DNA from: Alphaproteobacteria bacterium
Lineage (GTDB): Bacteria; Pseudomonadota; Alphaproteobacteria; Rhodobacterales; Rhodobacteraceae
DNA: 64,000 nt
Direction: 5' to 3'
Assembly (NCBI GenBank): GCA_030427145.1
Contig: JAUHWT010000012.1
Coordinates: 101,277 to 165,276, forward strand
The notes under the pieces were generated by a model. That model saw nothing but the letters and a program-made list of their open reading frames with translations, searched no databases and was not told the origin of the DNA. Both the position numbers and the translations under genes were made by a program. Below, in pieces: positions 37,034-45,719 of the stretch. Each line of letters begins with the position of its first letter. Position 1 is the first letter of the stretch.

Positions 37034-38452
37034 GTGGAGCGACGCAAGGCCAGCCAATGCGGGCAGTCGAGTGTGTGCGTGAGGGCGGCGGATTATACGG
37101 CGCGACTATTACGCGACACTGTCCCCATCCTTCGCAGTGAGGAGGAGCAGACGTGGGATGCTACCGCGGCCATGGACCATCAGGCCTCGGAAATTTTGCA
37201 GTTTTGGGCGTCGAATGCCCCGGGGTCCGGTGCACCTGAATGCCTTATGGCGGGAGCGCTTCAGTCGCTGGAGAACAAGGGGTTCGCGCTGGAAGATTAC
37301 GGCCAACTCCTGAACGAAGGTTTGGTCTCCGCGAAGTCCCGGGACATCGAAAAACTCTTGCGCATCGACATGCAGCTTCGGGTTATCATGCGTAACGCCA
37401 AACCCGATCCCGATCATCCGTCCCAAAAGACTGTCAGATACCATGATTGGGAAAGCTTCTCGTCTGATGTTTCGTGGCCGGATGACATTGACGTCAATCT
37501 GGCCGATCTTCCCGACCGGTTACGCGCCGGGTGGTTGGGCCAGTTGGTTGGAGCCGCTGCCGGGACGGCTCTGGAGGGCTACAGTTCCGACAAAATCGCG
37601 ACGAGCTTTGGTAGTGTTGACCGCTACCTCCGGGTTCCCAACACATATAATGATGACATTACGTTCGAGCTGGCTTTCCTCGAAGCCTATTTGGACCGTG
37701 GCGCTTCAATCACCTCGTCAGACATCGCGTCGAACTGGGTGGGTATGATTCCGCTGGGATGGTCGGCTGAGGCTGTAGCGCTTGATGCTCTGCGCCGTGG
37801 CATTCTTCCGCCAGATTCCGGCAGCCTGAACAATCCGTTTGACGAGTGGATTGGGGCTCAAATGCGGGGAGCAATCTGTGGCATGGTTGTGCCGGGTCGC
37901 CCACGGGAGGCTGCGCGTCTGGCATGGCTCGATGCGCGGATCAGCCATGCGGGCAACGGCATCCTTGGTGAGGTGTTTAATGCCGTGCTTTGTGCGATGG
38001 CATTCGGGCCTCGTGATTTGCGCGAAGTGCTTGTCGATTGCATCGAGTTGATACCAGAGACCACCGAATATGGGATGGTGGTGCGCCATGCCCTGAACGT
38101 TTGCAAATCGGAAGAAAACTGGCGGAAAGCCTGGAAAGCGTGCGACAGGCGGTACCGGAATTACAATTGGATCCACGTCTACCCGAACGCGGCGGCCCAG
38201 ATTATCGCGCTGTGGTTCGGGGAGGACGATTTCGACCGGACATTGGCAATCCTGTGTGGGATGGGCCACGATGTGGACTGCAATGCGGCACAGATGCTTT
38301 GCGTAATTGGTTTGCGCCGTGGAAGCGAGGTTATTGCCGATCATTGGACCGAGCCATTACTCGCTGGTGATATCATCACCTACATGCGGCGACCGAAGAG
38401 TCTTTCATTTGACAGTCTGGTCACGCGGACGCTTGAGGCCACGAAAGTCTGA
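37034..38452 (+). CDS. ADP-ribosylglycohydrolase family protein
   Basis: The product (up to 472 residues) has the ARH/DraG-type metal-binding motifs: YNDDITFELAFLEAY near residue 200 and GMGHDVDCNAAQ near residue 425, with LGQLVGAAAGTALEG at the start of the catalytic fold near residue 165. DraG-type enzymes remove ADP-ribose from proteins or nucleosides; related members cleave other N-glycosides. About 150 N-terminal residues precede the domain. The GTG at 37034 may be too early, since an operator-like site touches it. GTGs near 37073-37079 or the ATG at 37173 are alternatives. Transport genes nearby suggest a nucleoside-like substrate (inference). Confidence 0.78.
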   Translation: MERRKASQCGQSSVCVRAADYTARLLRDTVPILRSEEEQTWDATAAMDHQASEILQFWASNAPGSGAPECLMAGALQSLENKGFALEDYGQLLNEGLVSAKSRDIEKLLRIDMQLRVIMRNAKPDPDHPSQKTVRYHDWESFSSDVSWPDDIDVNLADLPDRLRAGWLGQLVGAAAGTALEGYSSDKIATSFGSVDRYLRVPNTYNDDITFELAFLEAYLDRGASITSSDIASNWVGMIPLGWSAEAVALDALRRGILPPDSGSLNNPFDEWIGAQMRGAICGMVVPGRPREAARLAWLDARISHAGNGILGEVFNAVLCAMAFGPRDLREVLVDCIELIPETTEYGMVVRHALNVCKSEENWRKAWKACDRRYRNYNWIHVYPNAAAQIIALWFGEDDFDRTLAILCGMGHDVDCNAAQMLCVIGLRRGSEVIADHWTEPLLAGDIITYMRRPKSLSFDSLVTRTLEATKV

Positions 38453-38501
38453 TGATCCGTATGGTTGCCAGGTTGCTGGATAGCGACGCTTGATGCCCGT
38501 A

Positions 38502-39863
38502 CTATTCCATGATCGCGCGCTTCCAGGTTCCCCTGAGTAGGCGCAGATGGAAAGGTGCGAGCTTTATCAGTTCCTCAGCGAACAAAAGTGTAAAAACCCA
38601 CGTCGCTGAAAGGTTCAGGTACAATACCATGACCGCCGTAGCCGGCACCCGGAACAGCCATTGAGACCAGACGAAGACGTGCATGACGTAGACGGTTTCT
38701 CCGCCGGCCCTGAGTGTGTTGCCGCATATGGCGTTGGAGCCTTTGGGGAAGGGGAGGACGAGCAGAACCGGAAGGAAGCTCATCAATGTGGCACGGGTGC
38801 TGGGGTGCAGATCGGGATAAATCCAAGGCGTCGACAGGCAGACGACCGTGTACACCACCGCAACCAATGCCGATGCAACCATTGCCGCACGCCACGCCTT
38901 GGAAAGGAAAGGATCAAGGACGCGGTCGGACGCCTTTCTACCTAGAAGTTGGGCAATCAGAATTCCCGCCGCCTGCGCCCAGCACATTCCAATAGTTCCG
39001 GCGACCTGAACCCACGGCATAATGATCGTCATCGCGGCGAATTCGTTGACAGGAAGTTTGGCGTAGATCAGGCCGCACACGCTCATGGCGATGGTTGCAC
39101 TGGCGAATGTGGCGGCGATCGGGAGGGCAAAAACGAGATGCCGCTTGATGCTTGCGAGGAACGTTCCGTTGCGCCAGCCTGCAATCTTCAGGAGCGCCCG
39201 ATGTTTTTTTATCAGCATTGCGGCCAGGAATCCGACCTGCAGTACTGAAGCCGCAGCACTTCCGACGGCAGCACCTACCACACCCAAAGCGGGTGCGCCG
39301 TACATGCCGTGGATCAAGACAACGCTGACCAGAATATTGAAGGGAACAGCAATTACATAACTTAGGGCGGGCAGGCGCGTGTTACCGCACCCATTGAAAA
39401 AGCCGGTCATGCAATGCCCTGCGGCCTCGGCGACGATTACAACCGCAAACACTGCCAGGTAACGTCGCGCCTCTCCCGCAATCCATGCATCATGTGCAAG
39501 GCTGTCGATAATGGTGCCCGCTAAAAGACCCAATACGACCAGTCCAATGAGAATGACGGAAATGTTGATGGTCAGTCCTGCAAGCAGCGCCGTTTTCAGA
39601 AAGGTCTTGTCACCTGAACCGAAGGCCTGGGCGATCCGAATTTGAGTGGCATTGGAAAACGCTACGATAAGGCCAAGCAAAATCCCGGCGATTGACGCCG
39701 ATAATCCGAGAACTGCCACGGCGGATTCCCCAAGCGAGGAAACGAGCCAGGCGTCGATGACGACAATACCGTGCAGCATGACGGCCTTGACCGTAAGTGG
39801 CCATGCAAGATCGAAAATTGATCTGGTCGACGGAGTTTTTGCGGACGGGTTTTTGGTGGTCAT
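38502..39863 (-). CDS. MATE family efflux transporter
   Basis: The 453-residue membrane protein has about twelve hydrophobic helices in two similar halves. The N-terminal half begins FDLAWPLTVKAVMLHGIVVIDAWLVSSLGESAVAVLGLSASI, the MATE arrangement, and GFFNGCGNTRLPALSYVIAVPFNILVSVVLI ends the first half. MATE proteins export cationic compounds by Na+ or H+ antiport. It lies 121 bp downstream of the GntR gene on the same strand and could share its transcript, but no link to sugar acids is visible. Confidence 0.85.
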   Translation of the reverse strand: MTTKNPSAKTPSTRSIFDLAWPLTVKAVMLHGIVVIDAWLVSSLGESAVAVLGLSASIAGILLGLIVAFSNATQIRIAQAFGSGDKTFLKTALLAGLTINISVILIGLVVLGLLAGTIIDSLAHDAWIAGEARRYLAVFAVVIVAEAAGHCMTGFFNGCGNTRLPALSYVIAVPFNILVSVVLIHGMYGAPALGVVGAAVGSAAASVLQVGFLAAMLIKKHRALLKIAGWRNGTFLASIKRHLVFALPIAATFASATIAMSVCGLIYAKLPVNEFAAMTIIMPWVQVAGTIGMCWAQAAGILIAQLLGRKASDRVLDPFLSKAWRAAMVASALVAVVYTVVCLSTPWIYPDLHPSTRATLMSFLPVLLVLPFPKGSNAICGNTLRAGGETVYVMHVFVWSQWLFRVPATAVMVLYLNLSATWVFTLLFAEELIKLAPFHLRLLRGTWKRAIME

Positions 39864-39984
39864 TGGGTGTCCGGTTCGACTCCATGAATTTGTGCGATGA
39901 AATCAGCATGTGCCCGCACGCGACGGCATGCAGATTGGCTGTTGTTTAAATGAGGGTGGGTCGCCAGTGGCGAACCTGAAGGTG

Positions 39985-40674
39985 TCAGCCGTCGTCCGGC
40001 TCGAAATAATGTGCGTTGGTTTCAGCTATGGAGGCAATGGTCGAATCGAGTCTGGAAAGGTGCACCATGCCTATCTTGACGGCGCGCTCGGCGTCGCCGG
40101 CCAGAATGGCGTCGGCGATGGCCTCATGGTCCTCGAGCAGTTGCGGCATCCGGTCTTCCTTGGACAGTCCGAGATTGCAGAGGCGGTCGACCTTGGCTTT
40201 TTCCGTCGAAATAACCTCAAAGGCAAAATCCACTCCTGCAATCGAGCAGAGCGCCTTGTGAAACTCATAATCCAGCACGCCAAAATTTTGGAGGTCGGCT
40301 TTCTCGATTACGGCGCGCTGTCTTTTCAGGCATGCGTCAAGAAGTTTTGCAGCCTCTCCATCAGCCCGGGCTGCAGCCCGTCGCAGCACTTCAGCCTCAA
40401 CCGCTGCCCGCACAAAGCGTGACTTTTCGATTTCCCGGGAGGAAAACCTTTTTACCTCGGTCGCCCGCTGTGGGCGAATTAAAAGCAGGTCGAGATTCGC
40501 GAGCCGTGTAAATGCGTCCCGCACCGGCTGGCGGGAAACGCCAAACCTGGCGGCAATTTCTGCTTCCGAGATGCGGTCCCCTGGGCGCAGGCGCAGCGAG
40601 GAAATCTCATCAAAGAGATGTTCGAAAATTTCGTCCACCGTCGTACGGCGGTCCTGAGCCAGGTTGTTTTGCAT
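39985..40674 (-). CDS. GntR-family transcriptional regulator (FadR/FCD subfamily)
   Basis: The 229-residue product has a winged helix-turn-helix (TTVDEIFEHLFDEISSLRLRPGDRISEAEIAARFGVSRQPVRDAFTRL) and a C-terminal FCD domain with conserved acidic and histidine residues (FHKALCSIAG, DHEAIADAILAGDAERAVKIGMVHLSRL). FCD regulators often bind uronates, aldonates or other small acids. The ATG at 40674 is preceded by GAGGAAAG and gives the standard length; an in-frame ATG at 40857 would add 61 residues without similarity. Divergent from the uronate operon, it is the likely repressor acting at the ACTAGTAT sites. Confidence 0.88.
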   Translation of the reverse strand: MQNNLAQDRRTTVDEIFEHLFDEISSLRLRPGDRISEAEIAARFGVSRQPVRDAFTRLANLDLLLIRPQRATEVKRFSSREIEKSRFVRAAVEAEVLRRAAARADGEAAKLLDACLKRQRAVIEKADLQNFGVLDYEFHKALCSIAGVDFAFEVISTEKAKVDRLCNLGLSKEDRMPQLLEDHEAIADAILAGDAERAVKIGMVHLSRLDSTIASIAETNAHYFEPDDG

Positions 40675-41047
40675 TCGTCGTTCTTTCCTCTTCGCCAAAG
40701 GCTTATAGCCACGTTCCGTGATTTCGCCAATTGCTGATCGTGGGAGGTTTTCCTCGATGCCTGCCATGTCGCTGCCTTTCCGGTGCCGATCGCTGTGCCC
40801 CTCATCTTCGCCGGAGCCTGACCGTCCATGTTTTCGGACCTGTCCGTCATCGAACAAGTCACATCAAGGCGCTGGGCGATGACGCGATTCCGGTATCCCA
40901 CATTTTAGACTAGTATTCCAGTTAAAAGACTAGTATCCCAGTTGCAGGGTCAAAACGAATCGCAAAACACGGCTCCCAAAACGGGTTGACGGGCGATCAG
41001 GACCAAAACTGCCCGGAAAGCGGGCGCAGGAGCGGAAGGGAGGGCTC
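40675..41047. other. divergent intergenic region between gntR and the uronate importer operon
   Basis: This 373-bp stretch has no convincing gene. It holds the two ACTAGTAT-type operator copies at 40907-40943, about 105 bp before the ATPase start and about 235 bp from the GntR start, and must contain promoters for both operons. I could not assign -35/-10 boxes with confidence. Confidence 0.6.
40907..40943. promoter_or_regulatory. tandem operator repeats for the GntR-type regulator
   Basis: Two 17-bp copies with a 20-bp period: AGACTAGTATTCCAGTT (40907-40923) and AGACTAGTATCCCAGTT (40927-40943), differing at one base. Each holds an imperfect palindrome, ACTAG-N4-C(C)AGT. The spacing of about two helical turns suits cooperative binding. 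They lie in the divergent region between gntR and the importer operon. A related perfect palindrome is found at 53828-53845. Confidence 0.65.
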
Positions 41048-42151
41048 ATGTCAGGGGTTCGTTTGGATGGCATCGTCAAGGCGTATGGTTCCGTGCAGGT
41101 CGTGCATGGCATCGACCTGGAGGTAAAGGAACAGGAGTTTGTTGTCCTGGTTGGTCCTTCCGGTTGTGGAAAATCCACCACTCTGAGGATGATCGCAGGT
41201 CTTGAGGAAATATCCGATGGCGATCTGACAATCGATGGACGCACGGTCAACCGGGTGGCACCGAAAGACCGTGATGTTGCCATGGTTTTCCAAAACTACG
41301 CCCTCTATCCCCACCTGAATGTGGCCGACAATATCGCATTCGGTCTGCGGATCCGCAAAGAAAGCAAGGAAAAAATCGCCTCTTCCGTTGAAGAGGTTGG
41401 GGGAATTCTTGGGCTTACTCCGTATCTTGAGCGTCGGCCGGCAGATCTCTCGGGTGGCCAGCGGCAGCGCGTTGCGATGGGCCGGGCAATTGTGCGGCGG
41501 CCCAAGGTTTTCCTGTTTGACGAACCGCTTTCAAACCTTGACGCAAAACTCCGGACCCAGATGCGGGCGGAGATCAAACGTCTGCATAAGCGTCTCGGGG
41601 TGACTTCGATCTATGTGACCCATGACCAGGTTGAGGCAATGACACTGGCCGACCGCATCGTCGTCATGCATGACGGCCGGATCGAACAGATCGGCAGCCC
41701 CATGGAGCTGTTCCTGAACCCGGCCAATACGTTTGTTGCCGGTTTCCTCGGCTCCCCACCAATGAACATGGTTACTGCGATGGTCGCCTCCGGTGACCAG
41801 GGGCCGGTCGCGGAATTTGATGGCCAGCGCATTCAGCTGAAACCAATCCCGTCGCTTCAGAACTCGGTTGGTGAAAAAGTGACGCTCGGCATCCGTCCCG
41901 AGTTCGTCAATGTCGGCGACCAGTCCGATCCCAGGCGCGTCAAGGTGGATGTCGACCTTGTTGAAACACTCGGATCGGAGGCGCTCATCCACGCCAATCT
42001 TCAGGGCGCGCCGTTTGTCATACGTACCGATACCGTCGGTCAGATGCATGTCCTCGACGGCATTTCCGGTTTCACTATCGAGCCTCACCTCGTGAAGGTA
42101 TTTGATGCCGAAACGGGGCAGACCCTTCCTGGTCAGGTGCTGGAACAATGA
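41048..42151 (+). CDS. ABC transporter ATP-binding protein (UgpC/MalK/AlgS type)
   Basis: The 367-residue ATPase is of the carbohydrate MsmX/UgpC class, with Walker A GPSGCGKST, Q-loop VFQNYALYPHL, signature LSGGQRQRVAMGRAI, Walker B VFLFDEPLSNLDA, H-loop VTHDQVEA, and a C-terminal TOBE-like domain (LGIRPEFVNV). It leads a rightward operon and overlaps the permease gene by ATGA. By context it powers an AlgS-like oligosaccharide importer. Confidence 0.9.
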   Translation: MSGVRLDGIVKAYGSVQVVHGIDLEVKEQEFVVLVGPSGCGKSTTLRMIAGLEEISDGDLTIDGRTVNRVAPKDRDVAMVFQNYALYPHLNVADNIAFGLRIRKESKEKIASSVEEVGGILGLTPYLERRPADLSGGQRQRVAMGRAIVRRPKVFLFDEPLSNLDAKLRTQMRAEIKRLHKRLGVTSIYVTHDQVEAMTLADRIVVMHDGRIEQIGSPMELFLNPANTFVAGFLGSPPMNMVTAMVASGDQGPVAEFDGQRIQLKPIPSLQNSVGEKVTLGIRPEFVNVGDQSDPRRVKVDVDLVETLGSEALIHANLQGAPFVIRTDTVGQMHVLDGISGFTIEPHLVKVFDAETGQTLPGQVLEQ

Positions 42152-43143
42152 GCGCCGATCTGGATCCCGCCATCGGGCGGACGGAGGAACTTGTCGTTGA
42201 AGCGCGCGAGGCGCAGCGTAGTCGCCGCCCGGGGAGCCTTCAGCGGGTAGGCGATCACTTAAAGCGGGAATGGCAGCTATATGTCATGCTGATCCCGACG
42301 GTTCTGTGGCTCCTCATCTTTCTTTACAAGCCGATGTACGGCCTGCAGATCGCCTTCAAGGATTATTCGATTTTCCGCGGCGTCGCTGGCAGCCCCTGGA
42401 TCGGGTTTGAGCATTTTCAGACGCTGTTCGGGAATGATCAGTTCTTAAGGGCGCTGAAAAACACGATTATCATCAGTTTCTACGGCCTTTTGTTCGGCTT
42501 CCCGATGCCGATCCTGCTGGCACTGATGTTCAATGAAATTCTGAACCAGACGTTCAAGAAATCCGCCCAGACCATCGTCTATCTGCCGCACTTTGTGTCC
42601 TCTGTGATCATCGCGGGTATCGTCATCACGGCGTTCAGCCCCAGTGCGGGTATCGTGAACACGATCATGGGCTGGTTTGGTATCGAGCCGATCTACTTCC
42701 TGACTAAACCCGAGTGGTTCCGTCCGATCTTCGTGGGTACGGGCGTCTGGCAGGAGGCTGGCTTCCAGTCGATCGTCTATCTCGCGGCAATCGCTGGTGT
42801 GTCACCGACGCTCTACGAATCCGCTGTGGTCGATGGCGCAAGCCGCTGGCAAATGATGTGGAAGATTACCATCCCGTCGATCCTTCCGACCATCATCATC
42901 ATGCTGATCATTCGCATCGGCAACATGCTCGAGGTCAGCTTCGAGATGATCATCCTGCTCTATCAGCCGGCAACCTACGAGACGGCGGATGTGGTGAACA
43001 CGTTCATCTACCGGCAGGGCATCCAGGGCGGTCAATACGACCTCGCCGCGGCAGCGGGCCTGTTCAACGCGGTGGTGGCCTTTGTCCTGGTGATGACCGC
43101 CAACACGATTTCGAAGCGTTACTCGCGCACGTCGCTTTGGTAA
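42148..43143 (+). CDS. ABC transporter permease (LplB/AlgM1-like)
   Basis: The 331-residue membrane protein resembles LplB and AlgM1, importers for oligosaccharides. It has LMLIPTVLWLLIFLYKP-like helix 1 with KPMYGLQIAFKDYSIFRG after it, and the EAA motif YESAVVDGASRWQMMWKITIPSILPTI. The N-terminal 40 residues are charged and cytoplasmic. It sits between ATPase and second permease, with 13 bp to the next start. Confidence 0.88.
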   Translation: MSADLDPAIGRTEELVVEAREAQRSRRPGSLQRVGDHLKREWQLYVMLIPTVLWLLIFLYKPMYGLQIAFKDYSIFRGVAGSPWIGFEHFQTLFGNDQFLRALKNTIIISFYGLLFGFPMPILLALMFNEILNQTFKKSAQTIVYLPHFVSSVIIAGIVITAFSPSAGIVNTIMGWFGIEPIYFLTKPEWFRPIFVGTGVWQEAGFQSIVYLAAIAGVSPTLYESAVVDGASRWQMMWKITIPSILPTIIIMLIIRIGNMLEVSFEMIILLYQPATYETADVVNTFIYRQGIQGGQYDLAAAAGLFNAVVAFVLVMTANTISKRYSRTSLW

Positions 43144-43156
43144 GGGAGCTGGATCA

Positions 43157-44038
43157 ATGATCAATATGAATCTCTATTCGCGCGGCGACAAACTCTTCGT
43201 CATCGTCAATATGGTACTGATCGGTCTGTTCACGATCTCAACTCTGTACCCATTCATCTACATCGCGTCGCTGTCACTCTCGACGGGTTTCGAAGCCCGC
43301 GCCGGTAACGTGATCATGACACCGGTTGGCTTCACGATCGAGGCTTATAAACAGGTACTGAGTGAGCCGCTGTTCTGGTCCTCGTACATGAACACGTTCA
43401 TCTACACGATCGGCGGTACCCTGATGAGCCTCGCGTTCATCATCCCTGGGGCCTACGCCCTGTCGCGTCCGCAGCTCTACGGACGTCGGTTCTGGAACCT
43501 GATGGTGGCGTTCACCATGTGGTTCAACGCGGGCCTTATCCCATTCTTCCTGAACATGCGGGATCTGGGGCTTCTGGACAGCTATTTTGGCATCATCATC
43601 GGTTTCGCGGTCAACGGGTTTAATATCATCCTGCTACGCAACTTCTTCGAGGGCATTCCACAATCGTTTGAAGAAGCGGCTCGGATGGACGGTGCCAACG
43701 AGTTCCAGGTTCTCTGGAAGGTCTACGTACCGCTCTCGAAGCCGGCGATCGCCACGGTTGCCCTCTTCTGCATCGTTTCACGCTGGAACGGCTTCTTCTG
43801 GGCAATGGTGCTGCTCCAGGACGAGGAGAAAATTCCGCTCCAGGTCTACCTGCGAAAAGTCATTGCCGAACTGTCCGACGACGAGGAATTCGCAACATCG
43901 CTACTGACTGCGGCGTACTCCTTCGAGACCGTCAGCGCCGCGATCATCGTCTGCTCGATCGTACCGATCCTGCTCATTTACCCCTTCCTCCAGAAATACT
44001 TCAGCAAGGGCATCCTGCTGGGCGGAGTGAAGGAATGA
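43157..44038 (+). CDS. ABC transporter permease (LplC/AlgM2-like)
   Basis: The 293-residue membrane protein has TLYPFIYIASLSLSTGFEARAGNVIMTPVGFTIEAYKQVL after the first helix, the pattern of LplC/AlgM2/YtcP permeases, and the EAA motif FEEAARMDGANEFQVLWKVYVPLSKPAI. It ends KGILLGGVKE, the usual family tail. It overlaps an ATG at 44035, but the next gene more likely starts at 44068. Confidence 0.88.
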   Translation: MINMNLYSRGDKLFVIVNMVLIGLFTISTLYPFIYIASLSLSTGFEARAGNVIMTPVGFTIEAYKQVLSEPLFWSSYMNTFIYTIGGTLMSLAFIIPGAYALSRPQLYGRRFWNLMVAFTMWFNAGLIPFFLNMRDLGLLDSYFGIIIGFAVNGFNIILLRNFFEGIPQSFEEAARMDGANEFQVLWKVYVPLSKPAIATVALFCIVSRWNGFFWAMVLLQDEEKIPLQVYLRKVIAELSDDEEFATSLLTAAYSFETVSAAIIVCSIVPILLIYPFLQKYFSKGILLGGVKE

Positions 44039-44067
44039 ACCGTAAGTCTCGCAACAGGGAGGACACC

Positions 44068-45639
44068 ATGCGAAAACTTCCACTGACCCTTGCCATCCTT
44101 GGCACCACCGCCATGACGGCACCGGTCTTTGCCCAGGAACTGGAATTGCCGATTGTCGATGAGCCGCTGGAACTGACGGTGCACATGCACTGGCCGCGGG
44201 CACAGGGCTACGGCCCCGGTGGTGACACTTCAAAGATCTACCCGGTGGAGGAAGTTGCGCGCGAGAAAACCAACATCCATCTGGTGGACCAGACTTCCGG
44301 CCGTAACACGACCGACAATGCTGAAGCGATGAACCTTCTTCTCGCAGCCGGTGATCTGCCGGACATCGTTGGCGGCAACCTGATCAAACAGCCGGTGAAC
44401 CAGTACGGGCCCGAAGGTGCTTTTGTGCCGCTTAATGATCTGGTTGAGGAGCATGCTCCCAACATCAAGGCCTGGTTTGAAGAGCATCCTGAGATTTGGG
44501 ATGCCATCGCGGCCTATGATGGCAACGTCTATTACATTCCCTATCTGCCCGACGGCAAATATGCGCGTGCCTGGTTTGTTCGCCAGGACTGGCTCGACGC
44601 GCTCGGTCTGGAACGCCCCGACAATGTGGATGAGCTGCACGATGTGCTGGTGGCCTTCCGTGATCAGGATCCGAATGGAAATGGCCTGAAAGACGAAATT
44701 CCCTTCTTTGTTCGTGATTGGGAAGAGGTTCTGCGGCTCCTGAACCTGTGGGATGCGCGGTCCACCGGAGCGGATGTCTACCACGAATTTTACGTGAATG
44801 ACGAAGGCCAGATTGTGCATCCCTATGCTCAGGAAGCCTACCGTGATGCGCTCGCCAATGTCGCTCAATGGTACGACGAGGGTTTGATCGACCCGGAGGT
44901 TTTCACCCGTGGCTCATCGGCGCGTGACTACCTTCTGGGCGAGAACCTTGGTGGCATGACCCACGACTGGTTTGCGTCGACTTCAGGCTACAACGTTGCT
45001 CTCGCTGACAAAGTCGAAGGTTTCAATTTCATCCCGTTCCTTCCGCCGAAATCCGCCAGCGGTCAGCGCATTGAGGAAAACCGCCGCATCCCCATGAAAC
45101 CGGATGGTTGGGCAATCACCTATGCCAACGAGCATCCTGTAGAGACAATCAAGTACTTTGACTTCTGGTTCTCCGAGGAAGGCGCCTTGCTGGCCAATTT
45201 CGGCGTTGAGGGCAAAACTTGGAACATGGTTGATGGTGAGCCGATTTTCACCGAGGAAGTTCTGGGTTCCGGACAGCCGGTTAACAGCCAGATGTACCTG
45301 GAAGGTGCGCAGGTCTATCGTGGCTATCCGCAGGATTACCGCTACGAGTGGCAGTGGACCCGTGATTCCGCGCGTGAGGGTATTGAACTCTACGATACTG
45401 AGGATCTTCTGGTTGATCAGTTCCTGGGTGTTTCCTTCAATCAGGACGAGCAGGAAGTCTATGACCGTTACTGGCCGTCCATTCAAACCTACATGCTGGA
45501 GCGTCAGCAGGCCTGGATCCTCGGCTCCGGTGATGTTCAGGAAGACTGGGACGCCTACATCGAGGCCATTAACAAGATGGGCTACGAGGACGTGCTTGAG
45601 GTGATGAATTCCGCCTACGCCCGTCAGTACGGCGGTTAA
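44068..45639 (+). CDS. extracellular solute-binding protein (LplA/AlgQ-like)
   Basis: The 523-residue product has a signal peptide (LPLTLAILGTTAMTAPVFA) and is in the size class of AlgQ1/AlgQ2, the alginate-binding proteins of Sphingomonas A1. Residues 199-210 (DQDPNGNGLKDE) form an EF-hand-like loop. Its D-x-N-x-N-x-L-x-D-E spacing matches the calcium site I recall for AlgQ2. The ATG at 44068 follows GGGAGG; an ATG at 44035 would add 11 residues. Together with the PL15 enzyme next door, this points to unsaturated or saturated oligo-uronates as ligand. Confidence 0.84.
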   Translation: MRKLPLTLAILGTTAMTAPVFAQELELPIVDEPLELTVHMHWPRAQGYGPGGDTSKIYPVEEVAREKTNIHLVDQTSGRNTTDNAEAMNLLLAAGDLPDIVGGNLIKQPVNQYGPEGAFVPLNDLVEEHAPNIKAWFEEHPEIWDAIAAYDGNVYYIPYLPDGKYARAWFVRQDWLDALGLERPDNVDELHDVLVAFRDQDPNGNGLKDEIPFFVRDWEEVLRLLNLWDARSTGADVYHEFYVNDEGQIVHPYAQEAYRDALANVAQWYDEGLIDPEVFTRGSSARDYLLGENLGGMTHDWFASTSGYNVALADKVEGFNFIPFLPPKSASGQRIEENRRIPMKPDGWAITYANEHPVETIKYFDFWFSEEGALLANFGVEGKTWNMVDGEPIFTEEVLGSGQPVNSQMYLEGAQVYRGYPQDYRYEWQWTRDSAREGIELYDTEDLLVDQFLGVSFNQDEQEVYDRYWPSIQTYMLERQQAWILGSGDVQEDWDAYIEAINKMGYEDVLEVMNSAYARQYGG

Positions 45640-45719
45640 TCCACGACACCCCGCTAATTCAGGTGCGGCCGATACACGGCCGTACCACCCTGCACATATC
45701 CATACGAAAGACGTTTGAA

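Noticed and set aside
36021..37082. A 353-codon plus-strand open frame
   Set aside because: It is antisense to the lacI-type gene, which has a full helix-turn-helix and effector domain. The reverse frame shows no similarity.
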